A stretch of DNA of 16,260 nucleotides from JANLQB01 sp043735935. GTDB lineage: Bacteria; Verrucomicrobiota; Verrucomicrobiia; Chthoniobacterales; Chthoniobacteraceae. Of this stretch, positions 7,643 through 14,392 are shown in pieces (the stretch's first letter is position 1; every line of letters starts with the position of its first letter). The notes under the pieces are model-generated. The model was not told the origin of the DNA. It saw only the letters and a list, made by a program, of their open reading frames with translations, and did not search any database. The stretch covers positions 1-16,260 of the forward strand of contig JAYTDO010000069.1 of assembly GCA_043735935.1 (NCBI GenBank), read 5' to 3'. A program made the translations under genes and the position numbers.

Positions 7643-9385
7643 ATGACGGCTTCCCTGCCATCGTGGCTCCTTGTGCACGAATCTTTCGAACTCGAACCGA
7701 TCCCCGGCGCGGCCGCACCGGCGAAGGTCGTGCAGGATGGTCGTGCATGGGCGGCAAAAATGCTTCCATTGGCCACGGGTCGCGCGACGGGGTTAACCAC
7801 GGCGGTGGCAAATCTCGCGGCGGATGAAACACCCGGACTGTTGCGTTATCGACCGATCGAAGCGTCGAAACAGGGAGTCTGTCTGGTGCGCGAGTGGGCC
7901 CACGGTTTTCCGTTGCTTACGGTCTTGAGAAAGCGGCGGTCGATCGAGGTAACGGACGTGCTTTTGCTCGTCGCCGGGATTCCCGCGCTGATCGATAGCG
8001 TGGTGGCTGCACCGTGGATGCTGCCGCGGAAACTGCTCGGAAAGGTCTTTGTGGTCTTTCCAGCAGAGGTCACGGCTGACCAGCTAGCGGTGCTCCCTGG
8101 TAAGCTGGTTGGGACCTGGGGACCCTTCGATTGGAAGCTCGACGGATTGAGCGTGGCGGAAGTGCTCTCCGATAACTCCGAGAGCGCTGGGCAGATGACG
8201 ATGGTCGCGTCGCGAGCCCCGTCGGCAGTGCCAGACAAGCCCGTGACCCGGCTCGCGGCCCTTCTTTACGAACTCCTGGGAGGAAATCCCGAATACATCC
8301 GGCAGCGGCACTGCCCGCCTTTGGCGAGTCTTCCAGAGCGAGCGAATCGGACTTTGCGCGACGCGTTAATGGGAGGTTATTCGGGGACATGCGAGGAGTT
8401 GTGGAAAGTTTTCCTTGCCGCGTTAAAGAGCGACGGGATCGATGTTCGCGTGAAGGTCGCACCGCCGCCGCGGGCGGCACCTCCGAAGCCTGCACCTCCG
8501 AAGGCGGCTCCGATTGAGCTCAAGATGCCGCCGCGTCGCACGCTCCTGTCGGCCGCTGCCACTCCTCCTCCACCACCACCACCTCCGCCGGCGGCGGTTC
8601 CGGTTCCGGCTCGCGCTCCAGCGCCAGCCCCGGCTCCAGCGCGTGAAAAGGAGCGAACCGATCTTCCCCCGACACTCGGGACGATGGCGCGCTTCATGCC
8701 ATCGGCGGGGGCTCCCATCACCCTCGTCGCGCGGCGACAGTTTCGGATCGGCCGCTCATTGGAAGAGGCGGACTTTGTTGCGCGGCATTGGCCGGACACG
8801 CCGGAGAATCGCCGACTGACCGAAAGGATCGGCCGGGTGCATGTCGTCGTGACGATTACCGCCAAAGGGCTCGTCCTGTTTGATGGAAGTGGCGGCAATC
8901 CGAGCGTGAATGGCTCCTACTTCGACGGAAACGATCTATCGCCGGACGAGCCGACGGAACTCGATCGTCGCGCGGTCGTGCATTTGGGAAGCCGTTTCGC
9001 GCTCGAGGTGATCCCCTTAAATCATCGTCTTCCGGTGGGCGCCGAGTCGCGCTTTCATGCCGCCCCGAATGTCCGGCAGCCAAGCGCCGTCCTATTCATG
9101 CCGATCGATAATGGAACACCTGTCCACGAGAGCCTTTGGCTGCTCTCGACCATCGGGTTTTCGCTCGATCCCGTCGGGCGCCCCGTGTGGAATCTCGATC
9201 CGGTCGGAGCCAGTCCCGCAGCATTTCTGTATCGCGACGGCGGATTCTGGCTGCTGAATATTTCGCTTCCTGCAGATGCGCTTGTGATCGAGGGCAAGGC
9301 GTTGGCGGCAGGGACTTGCAAGGCGCTTGTACACAAGCAGCGCATGCATATCGGGCGATGCGTCTACCAGATCGAGATCGCCTGA
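7643..9385 (+). CDS. Pseudokinase-like protein with Pro-rich linker and FHA domain(s)
   Basis: The protein has 580 residues and I do not recognise it as a named gene. Residues about 10-265 read as a decayed Ser/Thr protein kinase. AAKML at 37-41 matches the beta-3 VAIK lysine, CLVREWAHGFPLLTVLRKR at 80-98 matches the hinge and alpha-D region, and RLAALLYELLGGNPEY at 203-218 plus a C-terminal helix match the kinase C-lobe. No HRD, DFG or glycine-rich loop is visible, so catalysis is unlikely. Residues about 271-343 are a Pro/Ala linker with nine consecutive prolines at 308-316. Residues about 358-460 fit an FHA phosphothreonine-binding domain: RIGRS at 368-372, GRVH at 397-400 and NPSVNG at 419-424. 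The last 100 residues resemble a weaker second FHA unit (HIGRCVYQIEI at the end). No signal peptide or membrane helix is seen. The ATG at 7643 was chosen because upstream codons to 7520 look non-coding and Arg/Ser/His-rich. The gene runs opposite to the flanking moxR and DUF58 genes. The domain reading is moderately sure; a regulatory role in the MoxR system is inference. Confidence 0.72.
   Translation: MTASLPSWLLVHESFELEPIPGAAAPAKVVQDGRAWAAKMLPLATGRATGLTTAVANLAADETPGLLRYRPIEASKQGVCLVREWAHGFPLLTVLRKRRSIEVTDVLLLVAGIPALIDSVVAAPWMLPRKLLGKVFVVFPAEVTADQLAVLPGKLVGTWGPFDWKLDGLSVAEVLSDNSESAGQMTMVASRAPSAVPDKPVTRLAALLYELLGGNPEYIRQRHCPPLASLPERANRTLRDALMGGYSGTCEELWKVFLAALKSDGIDVRVKVAPPPRAAPPKPAPPKAAPIELKMPPRRTLLSAAATPPPPPPPPPAAVPVPARAPAPAPAPAREKERTDLPPTLGTMARFMPSAGAPITLVARRQFRIGRSLEEADFVARHWPDTPENRRLTERIGRVHVVVTITAKGLVLFDGSGGNPSVNGSYFDGNDLSPDEPTELDRRAVVHLGSRFALEVIPLNHRLPVGAESRFHAAPNVRQPSAVLFMPIDNGTPVHESLWLLSTIGFSLDPVGRPVWNLDPVGASPAAFLYRDGGFWLLNISLPADALVIEGKALAAGTCKALVHKQRMHIGRCVYQIEIA
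8453..8671 (+). repeat. Pro/Ala-rich low-complexity coding tract
   Basis: This stretch encodes the linker between the kinase-like part and the FHA part of the 580-residue protein. It includes a 27-base run of CCN codons at 8564-8590 (nine prolines) with four consecutive CCA codons, followed by alternating Pro/Ala/Val codons. The DNA is simple enough to slip in replication or sequencing, and nine prolines would normally need elongation factor P for efficient translation. Confidence 0.8.
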
Positions 9386-9399
9386 TCGTCTCAGCGATC
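9376..9399. other. Hairpin over the two convergent stop codons
   Basis: The sequence gatcgcctga / tcgtc / tcagcgatc forms a 9-bp stem with one bulged C and a 5-base loop. The loop is exactly the 5 bp between the TGA of the FHA gene and the TGA of moxR on the other strand, so each arm contains one stop codon. It shares bases 9396-9399 with the UUCG hairpin just downstream, so the two cannot form at once. In the moxR direction no T-run follows, so it may slow but not terminate transcription. Confidence 0.35.
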
Positions 9400-10425
9400 C
9401 TTCGGGATCTTTTCTAAAATCATCCTGGTGATGTCATCGCTGCTGATGCCTTCACTTTGCGCGGCAAAATTGGGGATGATGCGATGCCTCATGATCGCCG
9501 GCGCGACGGCGGCCACATCCTCACAGCTCACGTAGATTTGCCCGCGGACGATCGCGTGCGCCTTGGCCGCGAGGATGAGATTGAGCGACGCGCGAGGGCC
9601 GGCGCCCCAGCTCAGCCACTTCTTGCAAAAATCGAGAGCCTGCGGGCTCTTCGCGCGCGTCGCGGCCACGAGTTTTTGCGCGTAATGGAAAACGTGATCC
9701 GCCACGGGCATCCGCTTCACCACGCCCTGCAGGTAGAGGATGTGATCAAGCTCGATGATCGCGCGTGGGGTGCCGCCGCCCATTCCGGCGCCGCGTTTCA
9801 TGATCTCGATCTCTTCGTCCATGCTCGGGTAGTCCACGTAGATCATGAACATGAAGCGATCGAGCTGCGCCTCCGGCAGCGGATACGTGCCTTCCTGCTC
9901 GACGGGGTTTTGCGTGGCGAGCACGAAGAACGGGTCCGGAAGCGGATGGTTGATTCCTCCGACGGTGACCTTGCGTTCCTGCATCGCCTCCAGCATGGCC
10001 GCCTGCGTCTTCGGCGGCGTCCGATTGATCTCGTCGGCGAGGACGACGTTCGCGAACAGCGGACCGTGTAGAAACTTGAACTCGCGCTCGTTGGTTTGCG
10101 GGTTTTGGTAAATGACCTCTGTCCCGGTGATATCGCTCGGCATGAGGTCCGGGGTGAATTGAATCCGCTTGAAGGAAAGATTGATCGTCTGCGCGAGCGT
10201 CGAGATCAGCAGAGTCTTCGCAAGGCCGGGCACGCCGACGAGGAGCGCATGGCTGCGCGTGAAGATCGAGATGAGCAATTCGTCGATCACTTTATCCTGC
10301 CCGACGATCACCTTCGCGAGCTGATGTTTGATCATCGCGTGAGCTTCGCGGAAATACTCGACGGCCTGAACGTCGTCTTCCTTGAATTGGGACGCGGCTT
10401 CGGCGGGCGGTTCTGTGGAGGTCAT
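9391..10425 (-). CDS. moxR: MoxR family AAA+ ATPase
   Basis: The protein has 344 residues, a normal MoxR length. It shows Walker A GVPGLAKT at 64-71, Walker B VVLADE at 127-132 followed by INRTPPKTQAAMLEAMQE, sensor 1 in ATQNP at 170-174, the arginine-bearing LDRF at 188-191 and sensor 2 GPRAS at 276-280. MoxR ATPases are cytoplasmic AAA+ chaperones that work with VWA proteins in maturation or activation of other complexes; the DUF58 and BatA-type proteins encoded further along this strand are the obvious partners. The ATG at 10425 gives a typical acidic leader before EYFREAHAMI; no Shine-Dalgarno tract precedes it. Its 3' end is 5 bp from the convergent kinase-like/FHA gene, which separates it from the DUF58 gene, so a direct moxR-DUF58 transcript would have to read antisense through that gene. 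Confidence 0.95.
   Translation of the reverse strand: MTSTEPPAEAASQFKEDDVQAVEYFREAHAMIKHQLAKVIVGQDKVIDELLISIFTRSHALLVGVPGLAKTLLISTLAQTINLSFKRIQFTPDLMPSDITGTEVIYQNPQTNEREFKFLHGPLFANVVLADEINRTPPKTQAAMLEAMQERKVTVGGINHPLPDPFFVLATQNPVEQEGTYPLPEAQLDRFMFMIYVDYPSMDEEIEIMKRGAGMGGGTPRAIIELDHILYLQGVVKRMPVADHVFHYAQKLVAATRAKSPQALDFCKKWLSWGAGPRASLNLILAAKAHAIVRGQIYVSCEDVAAVAPAIMRHRIIPNFAAQSEGISSDDITRMILEKIPKDR
9396..9413 (+). terminator. Candidate intrinsic terminator of the kinase-like/FHA gene
   Basis: GATCC-TTCG-GGATC followed by TTTT forms a 5-bp stem closed by C-G around a UUCG loop, the most stable tetraloop class, with a short T-run directly after. It begins 11 bp after the FHA gene stop. All of it lies within the final codons of moxR on the opposite strand (encoding about EKIPKDR and the stop). 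The stem and the T-run are short, so efficiency may be modest. Confidence 0.45.
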
Positions 10426-10591
10426 GCGCGGAGTTTGAACGCTGATTGCGAAAAGTGAATGGTGATTTGCCGCCGCGCCGCTCTTCGCGCAAACATCGGC
10501 AATTCACCGCTCACCTTTCATCTCGGCCATTCACGCACTCGCGCTTTACGTCGCCGCAGGCATCACGGCATTCGGTTGGGCTATTTGCGCT
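10426..10591. promoter_or_regulatory. Divergent region between moxR and the UbiA-like gene
   Basis: This stretch separates the moxR ATG from the first acceptable start codon (TTG) of the UbiA-like gene. Its right part, from about 10520, almost certainly encodes the N-terminal helix of the UbiA-like protein even though no usual start codon is present, so the true non-coding part is nearer 100 bp. It contains the heptad inverted repeat. I see no convincing -35/-10 pair on either strand. Confidence 0.4.
10433..10542. repeat. Imperfect inverted repeat made of TTCAC-like heptads
   Basis: The left arm at 10450-10472 and the right arm at 10497-10519 match at 19 of 23 positions as inverted copies, around a 24-base spacer. 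Read 5' to 3' each arm divides into 7-base units. On the plus strand these are ATTCACC (10502), GCTCACC (10509), TTTCATC (10516) and, after six bases, ATTCACG (10529). On the minus strand they are AATCACC, ATTCACT, TTTCGCA and ATCAGCG running down from 10467. It sits between moxR and the UbiA-like gene and could act as a hairpin in the moxR leader or as a dispersed intergenic repeat. Confidence 0.6.
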
Positions 10592-11347
10592 TTGGTCGGA
10601 TGGGAGGCCGCTCCCTGGATGCCCCTTTGGTTTTGCGCGGGGTTACTCGTCTACAACAGCGACCGAGTCTTCGCGGACCCGGCCGACGCGATCAATCTGC
10701 CGCACCGGATTGAGTCGAGCGCGCGGCTGCGTCCCGCCTCGCTCGTGCTCATCGCTATTGCGGCGCTGGTGTTGCTCATAGTGCCGGTTTTGAGGCGCGA
10801 CTGGCTCACGCTGGCGCTTGTAATTGGTGGTGGGTTTGTCTGCTTGAATTATTCTCGTCCGCTCCTCGGCTTTCGCTTCAAGGACGTGCCTTTGATTAAG
10901 ACTTTCTTCGCGCCGACCGTCATCGCCGCGGCGCTCATCGGGCTGCCGTGGCTGCACCAAGGCGCACCGCCGAGCGGCGCGGGATTCATCGTCGTCCTCC
11001 TCCGGGCTTGGACGTTGTTGTTGTTTAACATGATCCTCTGCGACCTGCGCGACGTCGCTGGAGATCGTCGAACGGGAATCGTCACGTTGCCGGTCGCGCT
11101 TGGCGAAAGGCGAACGAGTCTCCTGCTGTGGCTGCTGCTCACCGCGATCGAGGCCCTCGCGCTGACCGCGCTTTGGCAAGCGCCCGGAGGCCATGTATTG
11201 GCGTGGCAGATTGCCAGCTTCCTTGTCGGACCGTATCTCGCCGCACTCATCGTCGCCGTCCGTACACCTCGCTCGGAGGCGTTTTACGAATGGGCTGTGG
11301 AAGGTGTCCTCTTCCTGCCGGCGATCGCGGCGCTGACGACGATTTGA
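10592..11347 (+). CDS. UbiA-like membrane prenyltransferase (start uncertain)
   Basis: The protein has 251 residues from the TTG at 10592. It is very hydrophobic, with about seven membrane helices. The first aspartate-rich motif is the variant YNSDRVFADPAD near residues 21-32. The second is clear: CDLRDVAGDRRTGIVTLPVALG (DxxDxxxD), with the YSRPLLGFR loop between the two. UbiA enzymes transfer a prenyl chain from a polyprenyl diphosphate to an aromatic acceptor using magnesium held by these aspartates. The same frame is open upstream to 10466 and encodes a helix (ALALYVAAGITAFGWAICAL) that fits the family N-terminus, yet it holds no ATG, GTG or TTG there. The real start may be a rare ATT/ATC codon, or the start may have been lost to the repeat or to a sequence error. 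The UbiD-family gene follows 60 bp downstream on the same strand, which suggests quinone synthesis; the acceptor is unknown. Confidence 0.75.
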   Translation: MVGWEAAPWMPLWFCAGLLVYNSDRVFADPADAINLPHRIESSARLRPASLVLIAIAALVLLIVPVLRRDWLTLALVIGGGFVCLNYSRPLLGFRFKDVPLIKTFFAPTVIAAALIGLPWLHQGAPPSGAGFIVVLLRAWTLLLFNMILCDLRDVAGDRRTGIVTLPVALGERRTSLLLWLLLTAIEALALTALWQAPGGHVLAWQIASFLVGPYLAALIVAVRTPRSEAFYEWAVEGVLFLPAIAALTTI

Positions 11348-11407
11348 AGGCGGCGCACCTTGGACTTTGCGCGGCGGGTCGCGCCTCACTAGCATTGGCT
11401 CACATCC

Positions 11408-12871
11408 ATGGCCTACGAATCATTCTCCGCATTTCTCGCCGCCCTCGAATCCGCGGGTGAACTACGCCGCGTGCGTGTTCCTGTCGCCACGGAACTCGAG
11501 ATCACCGAGTTTGCGGATCGTGAGATGAAGGCCGCGGCGGGCGGCAAGGCGTTGCTTTTTGAGCAGCCCACCGTCGACGGCGTGGTCTCGAAGTTTCCTC
11601 TCGCCATCAATACGCTCGGCTCGCATCGCCGCATGGCCATGTCGCTCGGCATCGAGTCGGTGAGTGAACTCGCCGACCAGATGCAGCTCATCCTGAAGGC
11701 GAAGCCGCCGACCTCGATCAAGCACGCTTGGAAGCTCGCGATGCAGGGGCTGGACTTGCTGAACGCCAAACCGAAGCGCGTCACGGACGGTCCGTGCAAA
11801 GAAGTCATCCACCGGCTCGACGGGTCGACCAACCTTTTAGACCTGCCGATATTGAAATGCTGGCCCGGCGATGGTGGACGCTTCATCACTTTTCCGTGCG
11901 TGCACACGCGTGATCCGGATACGGGAGAGCGGAATCTGGGCATGTACCGGATGCAGGTCTACGACGGACAGACGACTGGGATGCATTGGCAGGTTCACAA
12001 GGTGGGTGCGCGGCACGGCAAACGTTATTACGAACGTGGAGAGCGGATGCCTGTGGCGGTGACCCTCGGGGGCGACCCAGCGTATACTTTCGCCGCGACG
12101 GCGCCGCTTCCTGACGGGCTGGATGAGATTCTCTTCGCCGGGTTCATCCGCAAGAAACCGGTCCCGCTTATCAAATGCGAGACCGTGGACCTCGAGGTTC
12201 CGGCCGACGTGGATTTCGTCCTCGAAGGTTACGTGCAGCCCGGCGAACTCAGGGCGGAAGGGCCTTTTGGTGATCACACGGGTTACTACACGCCGGTGGA
12301 CGATTATCCGGTTTTCCACATCACCGCGATCACGCACCGACGCGATCCTGTTTATCCATGCACCATCGTCGGGCGACCGCCGATGGAGGACTTTTACATG
12401 GGCACGGCGAGCGTTCGGATTTTCCTTCCCGTATTCCAAATGAACTTTCCGGAGATCGTGGACATCGCGCTGCCGGCGGAAGGGGTCTTCCACAACATGG
12501 TCTTCGTGAGTATCCGGAAGCAGTATCCTTGGCAGGCGTATAAGGTCATGCACGGCCTGTGGGGCATGGGGCAGATGATGTTTAGCAAATACATCGTCGT
12601 CGTGGATGCCGACTGCGATGTGCATGACACGAGCGAGGTGCTTTTCCGACTGTGCGCGAATACCGATCCGCAGCGGGATTCGACTTTCGTGAAAAGCCCG
12701 TGCGATGCGCTGGATCATGCCCCGACGATCCCGTGCATCGGGAGCCACATGGGCATCGACGCGACGAGGAAGCTGGCAGGGGAGGGTTACACCCGGGAGT
12801 GGCCTGAGATGCTCGTGATGGACCCGGCGATCCGCGCGAAGGTGGATGCCCTGTATGCGGCCGGGGCTTGA
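11408..12871 (+). CDS. ubiD: UbiD family prenylated-FMN decarboxylase
   Basis: The protein has 487 residues, close to the 497 of the E. coli enzyme. It shows RNLGMYRMQVYD at 175-186, the EGPFGDHTGYYTP motif at 284-296 that carries acidic active-site residues, and VGRPPMED at 321-328. UbiD enzymes remove a carboxylate from aromatic or related acids using prenylated FMN made by a UbiX-type flavin prenyltransferase; no ubiX is visible here. In ubiquinone synthesis the substrate is 4-hydroxy-3-polyprenylbenzoate. In menaquinone synthesis by the futalosine route a UbiD-like protein does an equivalent step. The adjacent UbiA-like gene and the nuo genes fit quinone synthesis, and menaquinone is more likely in the suggested lineage, but the substrate cannot be read from the sequence. 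The ATG at 11408 gives the standard start (MAYESFSAFLAALESAGELRRV). No Shine-Dalgarno tract precedes it. It converges with nuoN across 18 bp, where I see no terminator. Confidence 0.92.
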   Translation: MAYESFSAFLAALESAGELRRVRVPVATELEITEFADREMKAAAGGKALLFEQPTVDGVVSKFPLAINTLGSHRRMAMSLGIESVSELADQMQLILKAKPPTSIKHAWKLAMQGLDLLNAKPKRVTDGPCKEVIHRLDGSTNLLDLPILKCWPGDGGRFITFPCVHTRDPDTGERNLGMYRMQVYDGQTTGMHWQVHKVGARHGKRYYERGERMPVAVTLGGDPAYTFAATAPLPDGLDEILFAGFIRKKPVPLIKCETVDLEVPADVDFVLEGYVQPGELRAEGPFGDHTGYYTPVDDYPVFHITAITHRRDPVYPCTIVGRPPMEDFYMGTASVRIFLPVFQMNFPEIVDIALPAEGVFHNMVFVSIRKQYPWQAYKVMHGLWGMGQMMFSKYIVVVDADCDVHDTSEVLFRLCANTDPQRDSTFVKSPCDALDHAPTIPCIGSHMGIDATRKLAGEGYTREWPEMLVMDPAIRAKVDALYAAGA

Positions 12872-12889
12872 GGGTAAAACGAACTGCCG

Positions 12890-14389
12890 TCAGGGCGCGA
12901 CAAGCGCTGTGATGAGCGGCTGGAGTTGGCTGAGGATCGGCTTCGGGAAGATGCCCGCAGCGAAGATACCGAACGTCAAAGCGCCGATGGTGAATTTCGT
13001 CAGTGCGCGCATCTGGATGGGAGTGTCGTCATTTGGCTCCTGCCAATACATCGCCGCAACGACGCGGATGTAATAATAGAAACCCGCGCCGACCGTGATC
13101 ACACCGATGGCGACAAGCGTGAAGTGGTGCTCCTTGATGGCTGCCGCGAAGACGAGGAATTTCCCGACGAAGCCGGCGGTGAACGGAACGCCAGCCAGGG
13201 AGAGCATGGCGGTGAGCATGCCGAATGCGAGGAAGGGGCTGCGCTTGGCGAGGCCGTTAAAATGTAGGATGTCATCGCCTCTGGAGTGATTGGCGACGAC
13301 GATCATGACTAGGAAGCTGAGGAGCGTCATGAGGAGGTAGCCTGCGAGATAAAACGCAATGGCGGTGGTGGCGTTGCCGAGTCCGGTGGCGGCTGCGTTA
13401 AAGCTCGCGACGGCGACAAGGAGGTAACCCGCGTGGCCAATGGAACTGTAGGCGAGCATCCGCTTCAGGTTGTCCTGCGGCATGGCGGCGAGGTTGCCAT
13501 AGATGAGGCTGGCGCCGGCGAGCAGACCGAGGACGGCGAATACTTTCACGCGCACTCCGTCGTTCGCGATGAACGGTTCGAGCACGCGGAGCAGGATCAG
13601 GAAGCCCGCGGCTTTGCTGCCGACGCTAAGGAAAGCCGTGATGGGAGTGGGTGCGCCCTGATAGACGTCGGGCACCCAAAGCTGGAACGGCGCGGCGGCG
13701 ATTTTGAAGCCGATGGCGACGAAAACGAGGCTGATGGCGAAGAGGAGGGGAACCTGAATTCCTTCGGCGGTGTGAAGTGTGGCGCTGATGAGTGCGAGAT
13801 TGGTCTCGCCGGTGAGGCCGAAGATCCAGGTGATGCCATAGACGAGAAAGCCCGTGCTGAGCGCGCCAAGGATGAGGTATTTCACGCCTGCCTCAAGCGA
13901 TGCGGTGCTCCGACGCATATAAGCGACGAGGATGTAGAAGCTGATCGTGACCAACTCGAGCGAGACGAAGATGAGCAGGAAATCGACGGCGCTCGCCATG
14001 AACATGAGACCGGCGCAGGTGAAGACCGGCAGGCAGAAGAACTCGCCGATGCCGCTGTCACCGACGGAGCCCGGGATGTATTTGCGAAGGATCGGCCGGT
14101 ATTCGATCGCCATGACGAGGACGATGATCGTGGTGAGAAGTGCGATCCTTTTGAAGAAAAGGGCGATCGGGTCGGCGCTGTAAAAATTGCCGAAGCCGGG
14201 CGTGGGGACGCCGGGGGGATTGCCGGTGGTGAAGAAGCTCCAGAAGAAGACGATACCAAGAATGTAGATCGCGATGCGGGCGAGCCAACTCTTGTCCGGG
14301 TTTTTGCTAAAGCTCTCCGCGAGGACGAGGAAGAGGCCCAGGACTAGGACGACGATTTCGAGCGTGATCGGTGAAAGGACGGCGGTCAT
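12890..14389 (-). CDS. nuoN: NADH-quinone oxidoreductase subunit N
   Basis: The protein has 499 residues, a normal length for NuoN, one of the three antiporter-like proton-pumping subunits in the membrane arm of complex I. It is a multi-helix membrane protein. The expected charged channel residues are present: Glu145 in SLELVTISFYIL, Lys229 in FKIAAAPFQLWVPDVYQGAPTP and Lys259 in SVGSKAAGF. The phrase DNLKRMLAYSSIGHAGY at 306-322 is the family signature of the second half. It is the last gene of the nuoL-nuoM-nuoN run, which is the usual end of bacterial nuo operons, and starts 3 bp after the nuoM stop, so co-translation is likely. The ATG at 14389 follows the nuoM stop directly and no better start exists. 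Confidence 0.96.
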   Translation of the reverse strand: MTAVLSPITLEIVVLVLGLFLVLAESFSKNPDKSWLARIAIYILGIVFFWSFFTTGNPPGVPTPGFGNFYSADPIALFFKRIALLTTIIVLVMAIEYRPILRKYIPGSVGDSGIGEFFCLPVFTCAGLMFMASAVDFLLIFVSLELVTISFYILVAYMRRSTASLEAGVKYLILGALSTGFLVYGITWIFGLTGETNLALISATLHTAEGIQVPLLFAISLVFVAIGFKIAAAPFQLWVPDVYQGAPTPITAFLSVGSKAAGFLILLRVLEPFIANDGVRVKVFAVLGLLAGASLIYGNLAAMPQDNLKRMLAYSSIGHAGYLLVAVASFNAAATGLGNATTAIAFYLAGYLLMTLLSFLVMIVVANHSRGDDILHFNGLAKRSPFLAFGMLTAMLSLAGVPFTAGFVGKFLVFAAAIKEHHFTLVAIGVITVGAGFYYYIRVVAAMYWQEPNDDTPIQMRALTKFTIGALTFGIFAAGIFPKPILSQLQPLITALVAP

Positions 14390-14392
14390 GCG

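Noticed and set aside
11369..11384. GCGCG...CGCGC hairpin between the UbiA-like and UbiD genes
   Set aside because: The stem is only 5 bp, no T-run follows, and such short GC palindromes are expected by chance in DNA of this composition. It is not called as a terminator.
11837..12748. 303-codon minus-strand frame opposite the UbiD-family gene
   Set aside because: The product is His/Arg/Asp-rich without motifs, while the plus strand has the full set of UbiD signatures.
12872..12889. Search for a shared terminator between the convergent ubiD and nuoN genes
   Set aside because: No stem longer than 3-4 bp and no useful T-run were seen in the 18-bp gap or just beyond it on either strand.
13433..14347. 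304-codon open frame on the plus strand, opposite nuoN
   Set aside because: It has the same acidic antisense composition, no recognisable domain, and nuoN on the other strand is unambiguous.
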